A DNA stretch of 64,000 nt. Origin: Uloborus plumipes (Eukaryota; Arthropoda; Arachnida; Araneae; Uloboridae). Under the pieces are notes generated by a model. It was given only the letters and a program-made list of their open reading frames with translations, was not told the DNA's origin and searched no databases. This document shows positions 34,505 through 47,000 of this stretch, piece by piece. The position numbers and the translations under genes are program-made. The DNA lies in assembly GCA_038373865.1 (NCBI GenBank), contig JAXGGA010003067.1:45420-109419 (forward strand), given 5' to 3'. Position 1 is the stretch's first letter; the number at the start of each line of letters is the position of its first letter.

Positions 34505-35465
34505 ACTGCAAAAAATGAAATGTTTTTTCAACAATGTAATACAGCTAATTTTATAGTAATAAACATTAAAAGGGCTCATTATACAGTTTTGAACTGGAAC
34601 CTCTGCAGCCAGTATTATATAGCTGCTTTTGCAGTATAATACAGCTAAACGTATGGTAATAACTGTAAAATTGCTGATTTAAGAGTAATAAACTGTAAAA
34701 TTACATTTTTACAGTTTTGTTTGTTGTTTGTTTGCTCTGATCCCCGAGACCAGCAGAGCTAGATCAGATCCACGAGTCTGTTCACCTGTAGAAAGTCAAG
34801 AACCATCAAGGGGTTTTGGATAAGATCCAATTTGGAAACCCCAGACATGATAAAATATGCTCAGGGGAGACCTTAGCAGAAGAGCACTTAGTGCACATCT
34901 CGAAGACTCTAGTTCCGTTAATAAACGTCATTGTCAGTAGATGGCCACTAAGGAAACGGGAAAGAGCAGTTTGGTCTCTTCTGCTGCCTTTTGCCATCAG
35001 AGCGCCGCTAGGGGGTATCACTCTGGTACCATGGATGCTTTGGCGATTTCAGCCAAGCTGCACTATTCTCTGCCCTGGAAGTTGAGAATAGTTCGGTAAA
35101 CGTAAGAGGTGTACTTGGCACCGAGATTTCGCTGGCACCAGCTCTCGCCAAACTCATTTTTACAGTTTATTACTCTACCGTAAAGTCGGGTTACTTGGAC
35201 CCACAAGAAGGTTACTTGAGCCCACAGTAAAATGATAAAATCTGCGTTTGGTACTAGCATTAGAGACTGCAGAGTGCTTCTACCTAGAGGAGAAACGAGG
35301 AACTACGTGCAAGTCTTCAACTAATAAGTACCAAACCTAGATTTTATCATTTTACTGTAATGGGCTCAAGTAACCCCTTAGGGTCCAAGTAACCCGAGTT
35401 TACGGTACTGGGATCTCTGTTTACACTACTATACTGTAAAAACAACAGTTTATTTTTCGCAGTTC
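34505..35465. mobile_element. ACTGTAAAA-type MITE, copy b, interrupted
   Basis: Left CACTGCAAAAAATGAAATG at 34505; right ACTGTAAAAACAACAGTTTA ... TCGCAG ending near 35465. Interrupted by unrelated sequence (about 34720-35160) and by the palindromic MITE at 35176-35407. Confidence 0.6.
35176..35407. mobile_element. Palindromic TA-flanked MITE, 232 bp
   Basis: TACCGTAAAGTCGGGTTACT inverted at the right end (AGTAACCCGAGTTTACGGTA). A further inner inverted pair, AAATGATAAAATCT / AGATTTTATCATTT, makes most of the element self-complementary. Confidence 0.8.
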
Positions 35466-35469
35466 AACA

Positions 35470-37277
35470 TTCTGCAGTACAAATTATTTAATTATTACTA
35501 AGGAGTAAAAAATATTTCAATATAATATACATGGTGTCCTGCATAATAAATGGTAGAATATCAAAGAGACAGAACTTCTAAACAAATTGAAAATTTATTG
35601 AAACAAGCATTGAAGACAAGGAAAAATGCGTGGAAATTTTCGTACCATACATGACATTACTTGGTTTTGAAGGTGACACCATACAGATGGTCGCCATCAC
35701 GATCAGGGTTGCAGACGTCCCAGATTTCAAGGGACTGTTCCGTTTTTTGAAATATTGTCTGCTTCCCGGGAGCCTTGAGGCTCCCCGGGACGAATTTATT
35801 AACAAAAAATGTGAAATAGGGTGATAAGAAAATTGATTGAATCACAATATTTTTCTGTTCTGAAGTGTAATCATCTTAGTTTTATGTTAGCAAAGATGTA
35901 GTTCATTGTAAAAGTGGTGTAGCTCTTTGTAAATTATTTTAGTGTGCCTTTACTTCAGGAAAAAGGGGGTCAATAGCAGACACACGAACTTTCATTATAT
36001 TTAGTGTTAAAACTTCTCTCACTAATATTCATGAAGTAAAATAACTATGCAATGGTAACAAATTAAGTTTCTATTCATATGTTCATTGTTTATTGCTCTT
36101 TCTTCATGAATACATTTGTGAGAAAAGTTTGATGTTAAAGTCAAGGTTGTAAAAATTCGACTGTTAGACTTCCATCATCCCCCCCCCACACACAAGCCTG
36201 TCCCGTTTTTTGCAGTTCTTAAATCTGGCAACCCTGATTACGATAGACGCTTCTCACTAGGCGTCGAATTTTTTCTCCCTCTAGGCTTCGAGGCAAAGCA
36301 ATCCTCCCCCCCCCCCCAGAACCCTCGATTTTAACACACATTTCCAATCCTAAAATAGTATTTTGCTTTTTTTTGTGGTATGGTAAAGTTAGGCTAATAA
36401 TTAACATCCTAATATGTCATACTAATACAACTCATACGAAAAATGAGTACATTTAAACTCGGTTAACATTGTTTTGTTTACGAACTCCAAAAGTTCGTAA
36501 TTATAAGTAAACGTATTCTAGAAATAAGGTGATAACATTTTTATTTCAAATTGAGTTTCGAATAGAAATTTACCTAATATAACTATTTTGTGCAATGGAA
36601 GTAATGAAAACTAGACAACATTATCTCTACAAATTACAGAACAATAAATAAACAAATTCAAATATAAACTATTTTTCTGTAAACATAATAAGACAAAATA
36701 CGAGAATTTCAAACATTCTTTCGTTGAGATGAGTTCATAAATGGCGATTTAACTGTCTCGATAGAAAATTTTTAAGGTAAACAGCCGTGATTCATTTCCT
36801 TCGATTCGGTATTAAAGGTTTACGGCAAACTGCAGGCGAACTGTAACTGAATTTCTGTGTTAAAAATGCTGCAGTAAGAGAATCATTTGACTGAATGACT
36901 TCCATTTGAACTGAATAGGCTCGAAAAAGAAGGTAACGGTACTGTGTAATAGTAATAAACAGTAATAAAAGTCCATTCGCGAAAAAGCTAGACTGAAAAT
37001 AAACAAATAAGTTGCCAGAAAGTTTGCTGCCATGCTACTTTTGGGGATTTCTTCTGGAAGGGGAAAAAAGTTGACCAATAAGTATTCGCATTCACCGTGT
37101 GTTTGGCACCAATTTATTCCTGTCGAAGCCAAACACACGTGATCGATGAAGCCAATTGACGCAATTCTTTGTTTACATCTAGTCTAGTTATTCCGCAAAC
37201 AATGGACTTTAGTGTATCAAGTATCAAGATATGGCGATGTAAACAGAATACCTACAAAAAAGAAAAAAAGCCATAAA
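35470..37277. other. Intergenic DNA downstream of gene C
   Basis: No gene recognised. C-homopolymers lie at 36179-36188 and 36305-36319. AATAAA on the minus strand (37118-37113), 160 nt past the gene C stop, is a probable polyadenylation signal. Confidence 0.4.
37113..37118 (-). terminator. Polyadenylation signal of gene C
   Basis: AATAAA on the minus strand, about 160 nt downstream of the gene C stop codon. Confidence 0.45.
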
Positions 37278-38098
37278 CTAACAGCATGTGCTTTGATGAT
37301 TATCTAATTTTCGCGCCGAGCGTTTAATACTAATGACTTTCACAAGTGGCTCTTCCTGAAGGTCTTCGGGCTTGTATACTTTATAGTTTGGAATCTCGTT
37401 TACAAATGGGACAGTTTCTGCTTCTTCTGTCGGGAAATCTATAGATGAGCCACTATGGACTTTTCCGGGGGAGATATCTTCAAATGAACTCCCATGGGAT
37501 GTTCCTGTTGATGCAACTTCAGACGATTTTTTGCCAGGAGTTTCCGATGTTCTTTTCGACTTATTTTGAGAGTGAATTTCGTCGGTTGTTCCCATCACAT
37601 CTGTCGAGACATTGGCCACTCCTGCTGTTCCAGGAGAGATATCTTCATACGAATTCTTATGTTCTGTTTCTGCTGAGGAATTAGAAGAGTCTATAACTAA
37701 TCCTACTCCTAGGAAATCATCGTCGGTTGCTCTGGCCATGCTTGTTGACAATCTCTCAAACTCTGTTTCAGCTGTTCTTGGAATGAATTCTTGTGACGAA
37801 CTCAATTCTTCTTTTACCAACTGTTCTTCAGAAGAACTGCTGATGTCCGTGTCGTTTGTTCTGGAATGAAGGTCTTCCTCAGAGTCATCTGTTGCAATAT
37901 GGGATGTTGAGTTGAGATGTTCGTCAGACGAACTCTCATCAGAAATTTCAAAAGAAGCATCAGGAAGTTCTGTCGACATGTTCGTGGGAAGCTCGGGTGT
38001 CTTCGTATTTTGTGACGTTTCCATCAAGAAATTCTGAGAACTTCCTCTTTGAGTAGCAGTGGAACGCCGAGCACTCGAACTAGTAGTAGATGTTTCAT
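37278..38098 (-). CDS. Gene C exon 5: Ser/Thr/Glu/Asp-rich tail
   Basis: Acceptor TTCGTCAATAG; 272 codons and stop. It opens DETSTTSSSARRSTATQRGS, then low-complexity Ser/Glu/Asp, with a repeated S-[YF]-EDISPG motif, and ends with VKVISIKRSARKLDNHQ and a terminal Cys pair. No CBM14 domain. The frame is open over 800 nt, unlike neighbouring AT-rich DNA. Confidence 0.85.
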
Positions 38099-41000
38099 CT
38101 ATTGACGAAAATGAGATCATGAACTAGCATTAATGGAAGAGTCAACATTTTGTAGTGAATCAATAAAATTCAAGATCATTCATTAAGAAAAAAGCAATTA
38201 AAACTATTATGACAGGTTTGATGCTTATTTATTCACGAAAAAAAGCAGCAATTTGCTTTAGAAGAAAACTATTAGAGAAAATTTTTCTTGAAACATGAGT
38301 ACAGAACTACTTGGAACACGATAAAATGTACTTTGAAGTGATTTCTCTCAAATTCGGTTCTATTTCATCTGATGACGACTCGTCCTTGATCAACTGATAG
38401 TTTGAGATTCCGTTCTAGGATTTATTTTCGTGCATGAATGAATGCCTCATTAACTTTTTCACATCATTTTTAACTCCTTAAAAGTTACTCAAGATAAAAT
38501 TATTCGAAGTTTAGATGACTTTTAGAACGCTTTCTGTTGATTAGTCCAACATTGATTAGTCCAACATAAGGACCAACAAATTAATGCATTGAAAATGAGT
38601 TAAAAAATCGCATTGGGCATAGAAACATGAATTGCTATTGTAAAACATGCTTTTGAAGTATTATTTACCTTCAAAATAGTCTGCGCTGTAAGAAATTTCG
38701 GAAAATTACAGATTGTTAGCGGGCAATGTTCCCGTATTTCAAACGTTTCCACCAGTTTCCTCCGAAAAACAAGTACGTTCACGAAAGGATTCCTGAATGC
38801 AGTGGCGTATCCAGGCGGGGGGGGGGGGGGGGTGCCAAGGGACCAATGCCCCCCCCCCCAAGATTTTGTAAGACTATAAAAAATGGTGGCACCGAATTTT
38901 GAAAAAACATGTAACCTTCATGTAAATATGCTTCAGGTTTTTTCAATGAAAAATACTTTATGGACACAGAAATATTGTCATATTATTTTCTGTTTTCGAC
39001 AATAAGAAGCAAAACTAATTGTTATTCTGTAATTGTGGAAATGTAAGAGGAAAATGAGCGATGTACCCGCGCCTTACTGTTCTTGCATGATATTCATTTT
39101 TGTGGAAAAAAAAAAAATCTTTGAGCAACGTTCAATAGAAAAAATTAAATCGAAATACTGCGTTTTTAAAGTTTCACCATATTTTTTGATTTTTTTTCTT
39201 TCTCGTCACAGTGTCGATGTTCGATGTGTACCCCCCAAAATCAATTCCTGGATACGCCACTGCCTGAATTATGAAGGTAGACTTTTTACTGTTGTGGAAA
39301 ACCTTTTTAGATACCAGTGTGGAGCTATATTCAAGTAAACATATCGAAATTTTCTTGAAACATTCCTGATTTCTTCTATAAACGTGTCTAACTTTTTTTG
39401 GGAAGGTTTTAGAATTGTTAAGGAGGAATCTAGGTAAATTTCTAAAAAGTTACCGATTTTAAACGGGAAACTTTCTCGTTTTTTTCCCATGCATGTTATT
39501 GGCAGAAATTAAGCACACTAGCTGCCCCATTTTTTTCCACTGGTGTTTCAAAAGTTTTTTAATAGTGTATTCATCCAAGTTGGGGGCCCCACGCCGAACA
39601 TTTTTCGAAATTCAAGTCTTTTAAACGCCATTGTAACCAATATCTTTGGCATTGTTGAGAGGATTCGCAGTATTTCGAAATTGAAATCTCAAAAATGCCC
39701 TAGCACTAAACACGAACGTTTATCAAATTTAAACCCGGTTCATGAAAATCGATAGCACAGATTAAAAGCAAAAGATTCATAACTGAAACACATTTTAAGC
39801 TAAACAACAGTGACTAATAATTTAGATTATAGTTTAAAAAAAACTAAAAAAATATGCTTTTAGAGTTAATCAAACTGTTTCAACTTCGCTTAACTCGAAA
39901 TCTGAAGTCGTTCTGATAAATTTTTAAAATATAAAAGTTACGTTCTTGACAAATATAAAAGTAATATACTTTGTACTATTATTTATACTGAAGGTATAAT
40001 TTCATGAATCTCTAACAAATTTCCCTCTAATTTTCAAACTATTGAATATCCGCTAAGCTTACATGCACTTATACTACATCAACAAGCAATATTAACAATA
40101 GTAATATATTTTACTGTTATATTTGTAAAGAACGTGAATTTTATCTTTTATTCAGAGTTACATACATACAAACAAACAAACAAATCCACATGTGAAACTA
40201 ATAAAAGCGTACTAAAGGTAAAGCTTCGTCTTACCAAATTGATTGTAGGGGTTGTAACGGCTGCCACAGACAACTTCGTCTTTGGGGAGGCACTTGGAGC
40301 TCTTGTGGTCGAAGAGGTACCCCAGTTTGCACGAGCGGAGCTTGGATACCCTCTGCCTGCATTTGTGGTACTTGGAGCAGTCTTTGGAGTACATGAACAA
40401 ACCCCTGGACCGAGGGCACTTGTAGTACTTTTCGACCTCTGGAAAGAGAAAGGCTTCAGTGCTGTGCCTTCCTGAAACTAACAGGGTGACAAAAAATAAC
40501 TTGGGCACACATGCTACACTATAACTTTAATGCTAATCAAAAAAATTGCCACTAAACTTCAAAGTAAGGATGAATACAACATTTTAAAAATACCGTCGAA
40601 CTCGTTTATAACGAGCTCGGATGTAACGAGAACTTGGATTAAACGAGGGAAATGAGAATATTTGGTTGGGTCAATGTTAAGTCTATGGAACAGAATTCGT
40701 TTCTAACGAGCAAGACCCGGTTTTAACGAGCAATTTCTTCTGTCTCGCAGTCTTTTTTTCTCATCTTTCTAGTTTTATTCCTGTCTTATCTTATTTTCTT
40801 TTTTTCCCCCCTACGGTTCAATACTTTTGTCTGAAAAATTCCACCAGCATTCCAGTGTCATTAAATAAAGAACAGTATGAAATTAAATTAATTTATGTAA
40901 TTAAAGTAAGAATGAGTTAAATAATAAGTGAACTCAATTATTTGACCTCCGAAGCCCCCACCCCTTCTGGTTGCACGCCGGCGGTAAGGACCCGTTTATT

Positions 41001-44000
41001 ACGAGCACTCGGATTTAACGACCAACATGTTACGGCCCCTTCGCGCTCGTTATAAGCGAGTTCGACTGTATATTTAAACGTTTTCAAAGTGGCTATACCT
41101 TTAGACTTAATGCAGAGCTTTGAACGCGGCACAAAATGTTCGGCTATGAGCCGTACAACTCACTTACTGATATTTTATCCCATTCCTTACACAAGGAATT
41201 CTGTGGTCTTCTTCCAAAGTCTGTATATAGCAATTATAGTTTATCACTTTAATTTCACAGGTTAGGCCCAAGTCTTACGGCAACAAAGAGAAACTTCCAA
41301 AAATAGTACGGATAGTATACGTAGAATTGTGGCTTAACCTGTGAAATTCCAGTTCCAGAGACACTTGTTGTTTAATAGTATAGTTTGCTTAAACCTCCTT
41401 TCACATTTCAACGCTAGAAATGGTCGGCCCACACCGTGCAGCGCCACCTGTTGGCACCTTTAAATACTAATTTTTCAAAATTCTGTACATGATTTTTACT
41501 GATTTTTACGATTTTCATGATAAACGTGCGGTTTGTTCCATTCCAAAATCGTCATTTGTTTTTGAAATATTCAATTTTGAAATCAGGGAGTTCATTGCTG
41601 GACACTCTGTCAGAGGCGGCTGGTGCACCAAAAAAGTGGGGAGTAAAAAGAAATACGGGAGAGGGGGTTGAAAGAAAGGGGAAGAGTTATGATGGCAGTT
41701 CCTTTAAAGTTTTTTTTGCTACAATTTGGCTATAATATTGGAGTTTAACAGTGCTGATTAATTGACTTCTAAAATATGCAGAATATGGAGCCAAAAATCA
41801 GCCTGGCTGGTTGATTTTCATCCATTCTTACGAAATAACATGAAAAAAGTCTTTTTTTTTTAAACTTTCAGCTTTTATTTCAGTAAAATTAATCAATCCA
41901 GTGAGTAAAAAATCATTTTTCACTCGATCATTACTTTTTAACCGCGAAAAGTGAGGGGGCAAAGTCCCTTCACTTTTGAAAGTGAGGGGGCAGTCGCCTC
42001 CCTTGCCCCTCTGTACCAGCCGCCTATGCACTCTGTATACACTGTATATTAAAGAATAATACACAGTATTTGTAAGAAAAGCAGTCGAAAACTTTGTACA
42101 ATTGATGAAGTTAAAAATACAAGACAACGTGTCTACAAGTACAAATAAAAGGTTAAAATAGAGTTAGAAAACTCTAGCAGATAGCTATTTCGGGGCTATT
42201 ATGAATGAAGCCCCATCATCAGTGCAAAAAGATGATGGTTCACTGACACCAGTCAAGTGAACCATCATCTTTTTGGGTTCACTTGACTGGTGTCAGTGAA
42301 CCATCATCTTTTTGCACTGATGATGGGGCTTCATTCATAATAGCCCCGAAATAGCTATCTGCTAGAGTTTTCTAACTCTATTTTAACCTTTTATTTGTAC
42401 TTGTAGACACGTTGTCTTGTATTTTTAACTTCAATACACAGTATATCTCCTTTTCACATATAGCACACACACAAACAGACAAACGAGAAGAGGGGGAAAC
42501 CCAAGTCACCAGCTTTGTCCGAACATATGGCGAGAGTCTGCGGCACGCATCTGCTCTTGGTCTTGTCGAAGAGGGTGGAGCTAGGACACGTCCTGTGCAG
42601 CGCCTTCTTCGCGCGGCACTGGAAGTATCGTTTGCAGTTCAGGATGTCCGGGTACTTTCCCCAGGGCAGCGGACAGTGGAAGTGCTTCCTGTGGTAGACA
42701 GGCTTGTAACCTGTTGAAGGAAGTTTTCAATTTTTTAATTTTGTTTTAAAATAAGAAAGAACAACATACACAAACATCACCGGTGAAAAAAATTTTGCGA
42801 TACATATAGTTTTTTTCTTTAATTACTTTTAACATTTTATGCCCCGAAGGGACTTAGAAGTACCGCTTATAATAATTTAGTATTATAAATCCTAAATGGC
42901 TGGAATCCTGCTGGTACTTGGATGTACCATTCCTTGTACTTTGTTGAAAGGTCGACAGAGAGTACTGCGTTCGGAAACATGATCAAATAAGCTTTGTGCT
43001 AAAATATGATTAAAGTAAAAAGTCTACCTAAGTAAAACACAAATTTTTCAGAGAGTATAGCAAATAGCTATTTCAAGGCAACAATGGACCCTCTTCATCG
43101 GTGCAAAAAGCTCAGCAGACAACAATAAAGCGGTAAAAGAACTGAGCACGAGCCACGTGGACACCGGTACATATACCAAATGGGTCAGCTAGTTGGAATT
43201 TGCAGGAGACAACATCCGACCAATCAATGAACAACAAATCAGCCCAGGAGAGTGGAGATAGGAGAACAGAAATAGTTTCAGAAAAAAAAAAGAGATACTC
43301 ATACCACTATCGAACTGGCTGCTCCAGCATTGCGAGAGTGTCTGTCTTCCACACTTTAGGGTGCGATAATCGAAAATGTGGCCTGTAGGACATTTCCTGA
43401 GCTTGAACTGACCCTCAGAATCCAGAGAGTAAAAATGGTGGCAGGATGACCGGTGGGGCAGACGAGAAAGTCCGGTTTTTATCCGGGGCCAGTTGTAATC
43501 CAGCAGGAGATGTCCGGATTTCACTGGAATCTTTTTCGTTGAGTTCTGTTCGGACCTGGCAACAGCAATAAATTTCACTGGAACCTTTTTCGTTGTATTC
43601 TGCTCGGATCTGGCAACAACAATGACTGAAAGCAAAAAGAAAGGATGTTGTTATGAAAAACGTATATACAGCAAAAAATAAAATGTTGTTTTTACAGTAT
43701 AATACAGCTAATTAATAAACTGTAAAGGGTAATAAATAGTAAAATTGCTAATTTTAGTTTATTGCTGTGCATTTTTCAGTTGTAAACTGGAACCTCTGCT
43801 GACAGCTTTATACTGTTGTTTTTACAGTATAATACAGCTAATTTTATGGTAATAAACTGTAAAATTGCTAATTTTACTGTTTCGTACTGTGCATTTTATA
43901 GTTTTAAACTGTGTAACTTCTGTTTCCAGTATTAATACTGTAAAACAATAGTTAATTTTTACAGTGTGAGTGATGTCACACTTCTTGATACGCTCTCCCT

Positions 44001-47000
44001 CCCCCAAACAGTCGCAACTTCAAAACTCCCTAAAGCGTACGATTATTTGTACACTTAATTTGTACCTTAAGTAATAATTCTTTGCATTGTTTATCCCATT
44101 TGAGTTCAAGCAACAACCGATCCATGTGATCGCATGTGTTGTTTGTGCTGTAGTGTAATGGTAATCTTGGCACTTCAGTCTAAAACTCCCATGTTTCAAA
44201 CCATAATAAAATGTTTCAGTGCGGCATTTTTTTTTTTTTTTTAAATGCCACTAGCAATATTTGGCCAAGAAGTCCTAATATAAATATACATCGTACATAT
44301 TGGACAGTATTAATTAGTAGAAAACGATAATACGAGTGTTAGTATAACTGAAATTGTCTCTTGACTTGCTCATTAGCTTCTATTTACAGTTGGCTGAGTG
44401 GACAGTAGAGCCGCCTCTCACTCTCATTAAGTTCATCCAAACCATGTGTATTGACATCGGCATCAGGCGTTTGTTTGGGCCAGGTCCGTCATTTCGGGCG
44501 GTCAGGGGGGTCAATTACCCCCCCCCCCCCATCTTTGAGAAATCAATGCATTTACATATAAGTGGGCATGGTTTTTAATGTTTTTCGATGAAACTGCATT
44601 GTGTTTGGACCCTTGCCCCCCTTGGAAAAACTTGAAATGACGTCCCTGGCTCGGGCTGATTTCGCACTACAGAAAATTGAACTTTTAAAATCTGTCTTCC
44701 TGCAGCTGCAAGCATTTTAGCTTCCTTTCTTACAGCTGCAGAAAATCATGTTCAGTAGGTGTACGGCTACTAGTTCTCTCGACATCATATTTAGAGAAAG
44801 ACCAGGGAAACAAACATATTTGGGCTGTAGTAACTCATTCCTATTCAAGTAGATTCTTTCTGTAACCCAGCCACTGCTGCACTTGATGGTGCCTATGAAG
44901 AGAATGTTGCTTCGCAGCATCCTGAAGGTTGAAACTGGTCTTGACTGCAGTCTTAGTGAACTGTTGCTAGCGTTGGTCATTGAGGGTTTGACTGGACTAC
45001 TGCATAGAAAGAAGACTTATTGCCCTTCCTCATAACTTCTGTAGTGATTAGAGACATCGGGAATGGTGAAGGCTCATGAGTGAAGAAGTTCTTCAATTCG
45101 TCAGACTGTTTCAAAGCGCATATCCTATGAAACAGTGTAAGTGGGTAGATAGTCAATTGTCAACTGCTAACAGTAAAGGGTCATTTACACTATGTCCGAA
45201 CGACACGTCCGTCACGATTTTTCTCCTCAGAAACCAGTTTTCGATCAACGTTGCCATGACAGCAGGCCGTCACAATCGGAACCCGTTGCCGTACGGCGAA
45301 AGTAGATATTTGTCGTGACGGTCGTCCGTCCAGCAAACAAGCAACCAATCTGAGCCGAGTACCAGCGCCATCTGGCGATTCAAGGCCAGCTGAACTAGCG
45401 TTTCATTGGTTTCTACAAGATGAGCGCGCCATTTCTCTTATTGGACGAATACAGTCACGTGCTTGTCGTTCGTCTGAAACAGTATGAATGCCTCTCCCTA
45501 TTTGGAGGACGTACGTCCGTCCGCTGGGGAAGAAAAATCGTGACGGACGTGTCGTTCGGACATAGTATAAATGACCCTTATCAGTACGAACAGCAGAATA
45601 AAGAGACAGATTTGGTTTTACGGTCGCATTTGACTTACGTTCCCCTACAATCTTCAACATTGCTTTCTTCCCAATGTCTCTTGCCATGTGACAGTTTGCT
45701 CCTTTATCCCCCAAAATTACACTGCTTAAGGACATGATAACATCCCTTTAGGAAATGGAGGGTGCTTAAAAAACCAGCAGCACAGCTTCTTTGTATCAAC
45801 CTAAGCTCCAGTAATTCGCGATGGCCTTACTTCTACTTGCTGCTCAGTTGTGGATAATTTTACCTTGCATGTAATTCCTTAACTGCTGCGCATATTTTCT
45901 ATAAATAGATCATACCCAGTGTCCATCTTTCAAGGTCAGTTTCAGTTATACCGCGACCCCGAGTCGATCCTCCAAATCAGCACCTATTCAATGATCATAG
46001 ATGACCCTACATCTGACCAAAACTTCTGTGAACAGCTAATAGTGAAGTATCCATCGGCAGTAAATTGTAAATATTCAGTGGAATAAAATTTGTTTTATAA
46101 TTCCAGCATGTCTTGTAGATATAGATGCGCATAATTAGCATAAGAAAATGATTTGCAGCGTGAAAAAGAACGGTAGTGTTTGTTGGACGGCAAACTCCAC
46201 TTGTTCCATTTACCATTTGTTCAGATGCAAACTCCAGTCTCCCATCCTTTCTGCTTGCATGCCACCATTTGAAAGTAGTTAACCCACAGCTGCGTCGTAA
46301 GGTTCATTGTCTTCAAATTTTTTAGGGCTCTGCTGAGTTTTGTTTCTATCAAGCGAAATTTTCCCTCTTCATGTGCTTTTAAAATTCAAGATTTGTCATA
46401 GTGGGACAACAGATTATTGTGCTCGAATCTATCTTTTTCTGAAAAGACAATTGTTTTTACCACCTCCTGTGCGAATGCTAGATAGGTAAAAGTGTGAGCC
46501 CTTACAGCTATGGCATATGAATATCCTGACATCATCTCATCAATACTATTTTCAGCATAAACGTTTGCAACGTGCAGTTCACTTTCCCCCATTATATTGC
46601 CGATCGTTCCCATAAGTGGCATTTGTAAGTGGAAGCCTCCCAATACACACATTTCCCCCCTCTAGGCATCCCTGGCCGATTCTGATTTAACAGAAATATT
46701 TATATATTTTTCATAATTATTTAATGTATATTTATTTCATTTTTATATTAGGACATTTTTGAATAAATGTTTACTACATTGACTCATATCAAACAGGTTA
46801 CTGAAGATATAAAGACAATTATTGCATACGTGTTAAAAGAAGGAAATAGATTAAAAATATGTAAATTTGTTGAATTTGCGAATCTTTGAAAGGCTGTATC
46901 TCAAAAAATATTATAGCTAATAAGCCCATCTTGGTGTCAAATTGTAGCAAGTTACTAGAATTTAAATGTGTGTAACATGATGTAGGTCGAAAACGTGCCC

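Noticed and set aside
38340..38400. Additional gene C exon reading QLIKDESSSDEIEP
   Set aside because: The nearest acceptor gives a stop in phase 1; it looks like a decayed duplicate of the acidic exon.
45403..45737. ORFs of about 105-110 codons on both strands
   Set aside because: They lie in the terminal repeats and interior of the MITE at 45176-45579.
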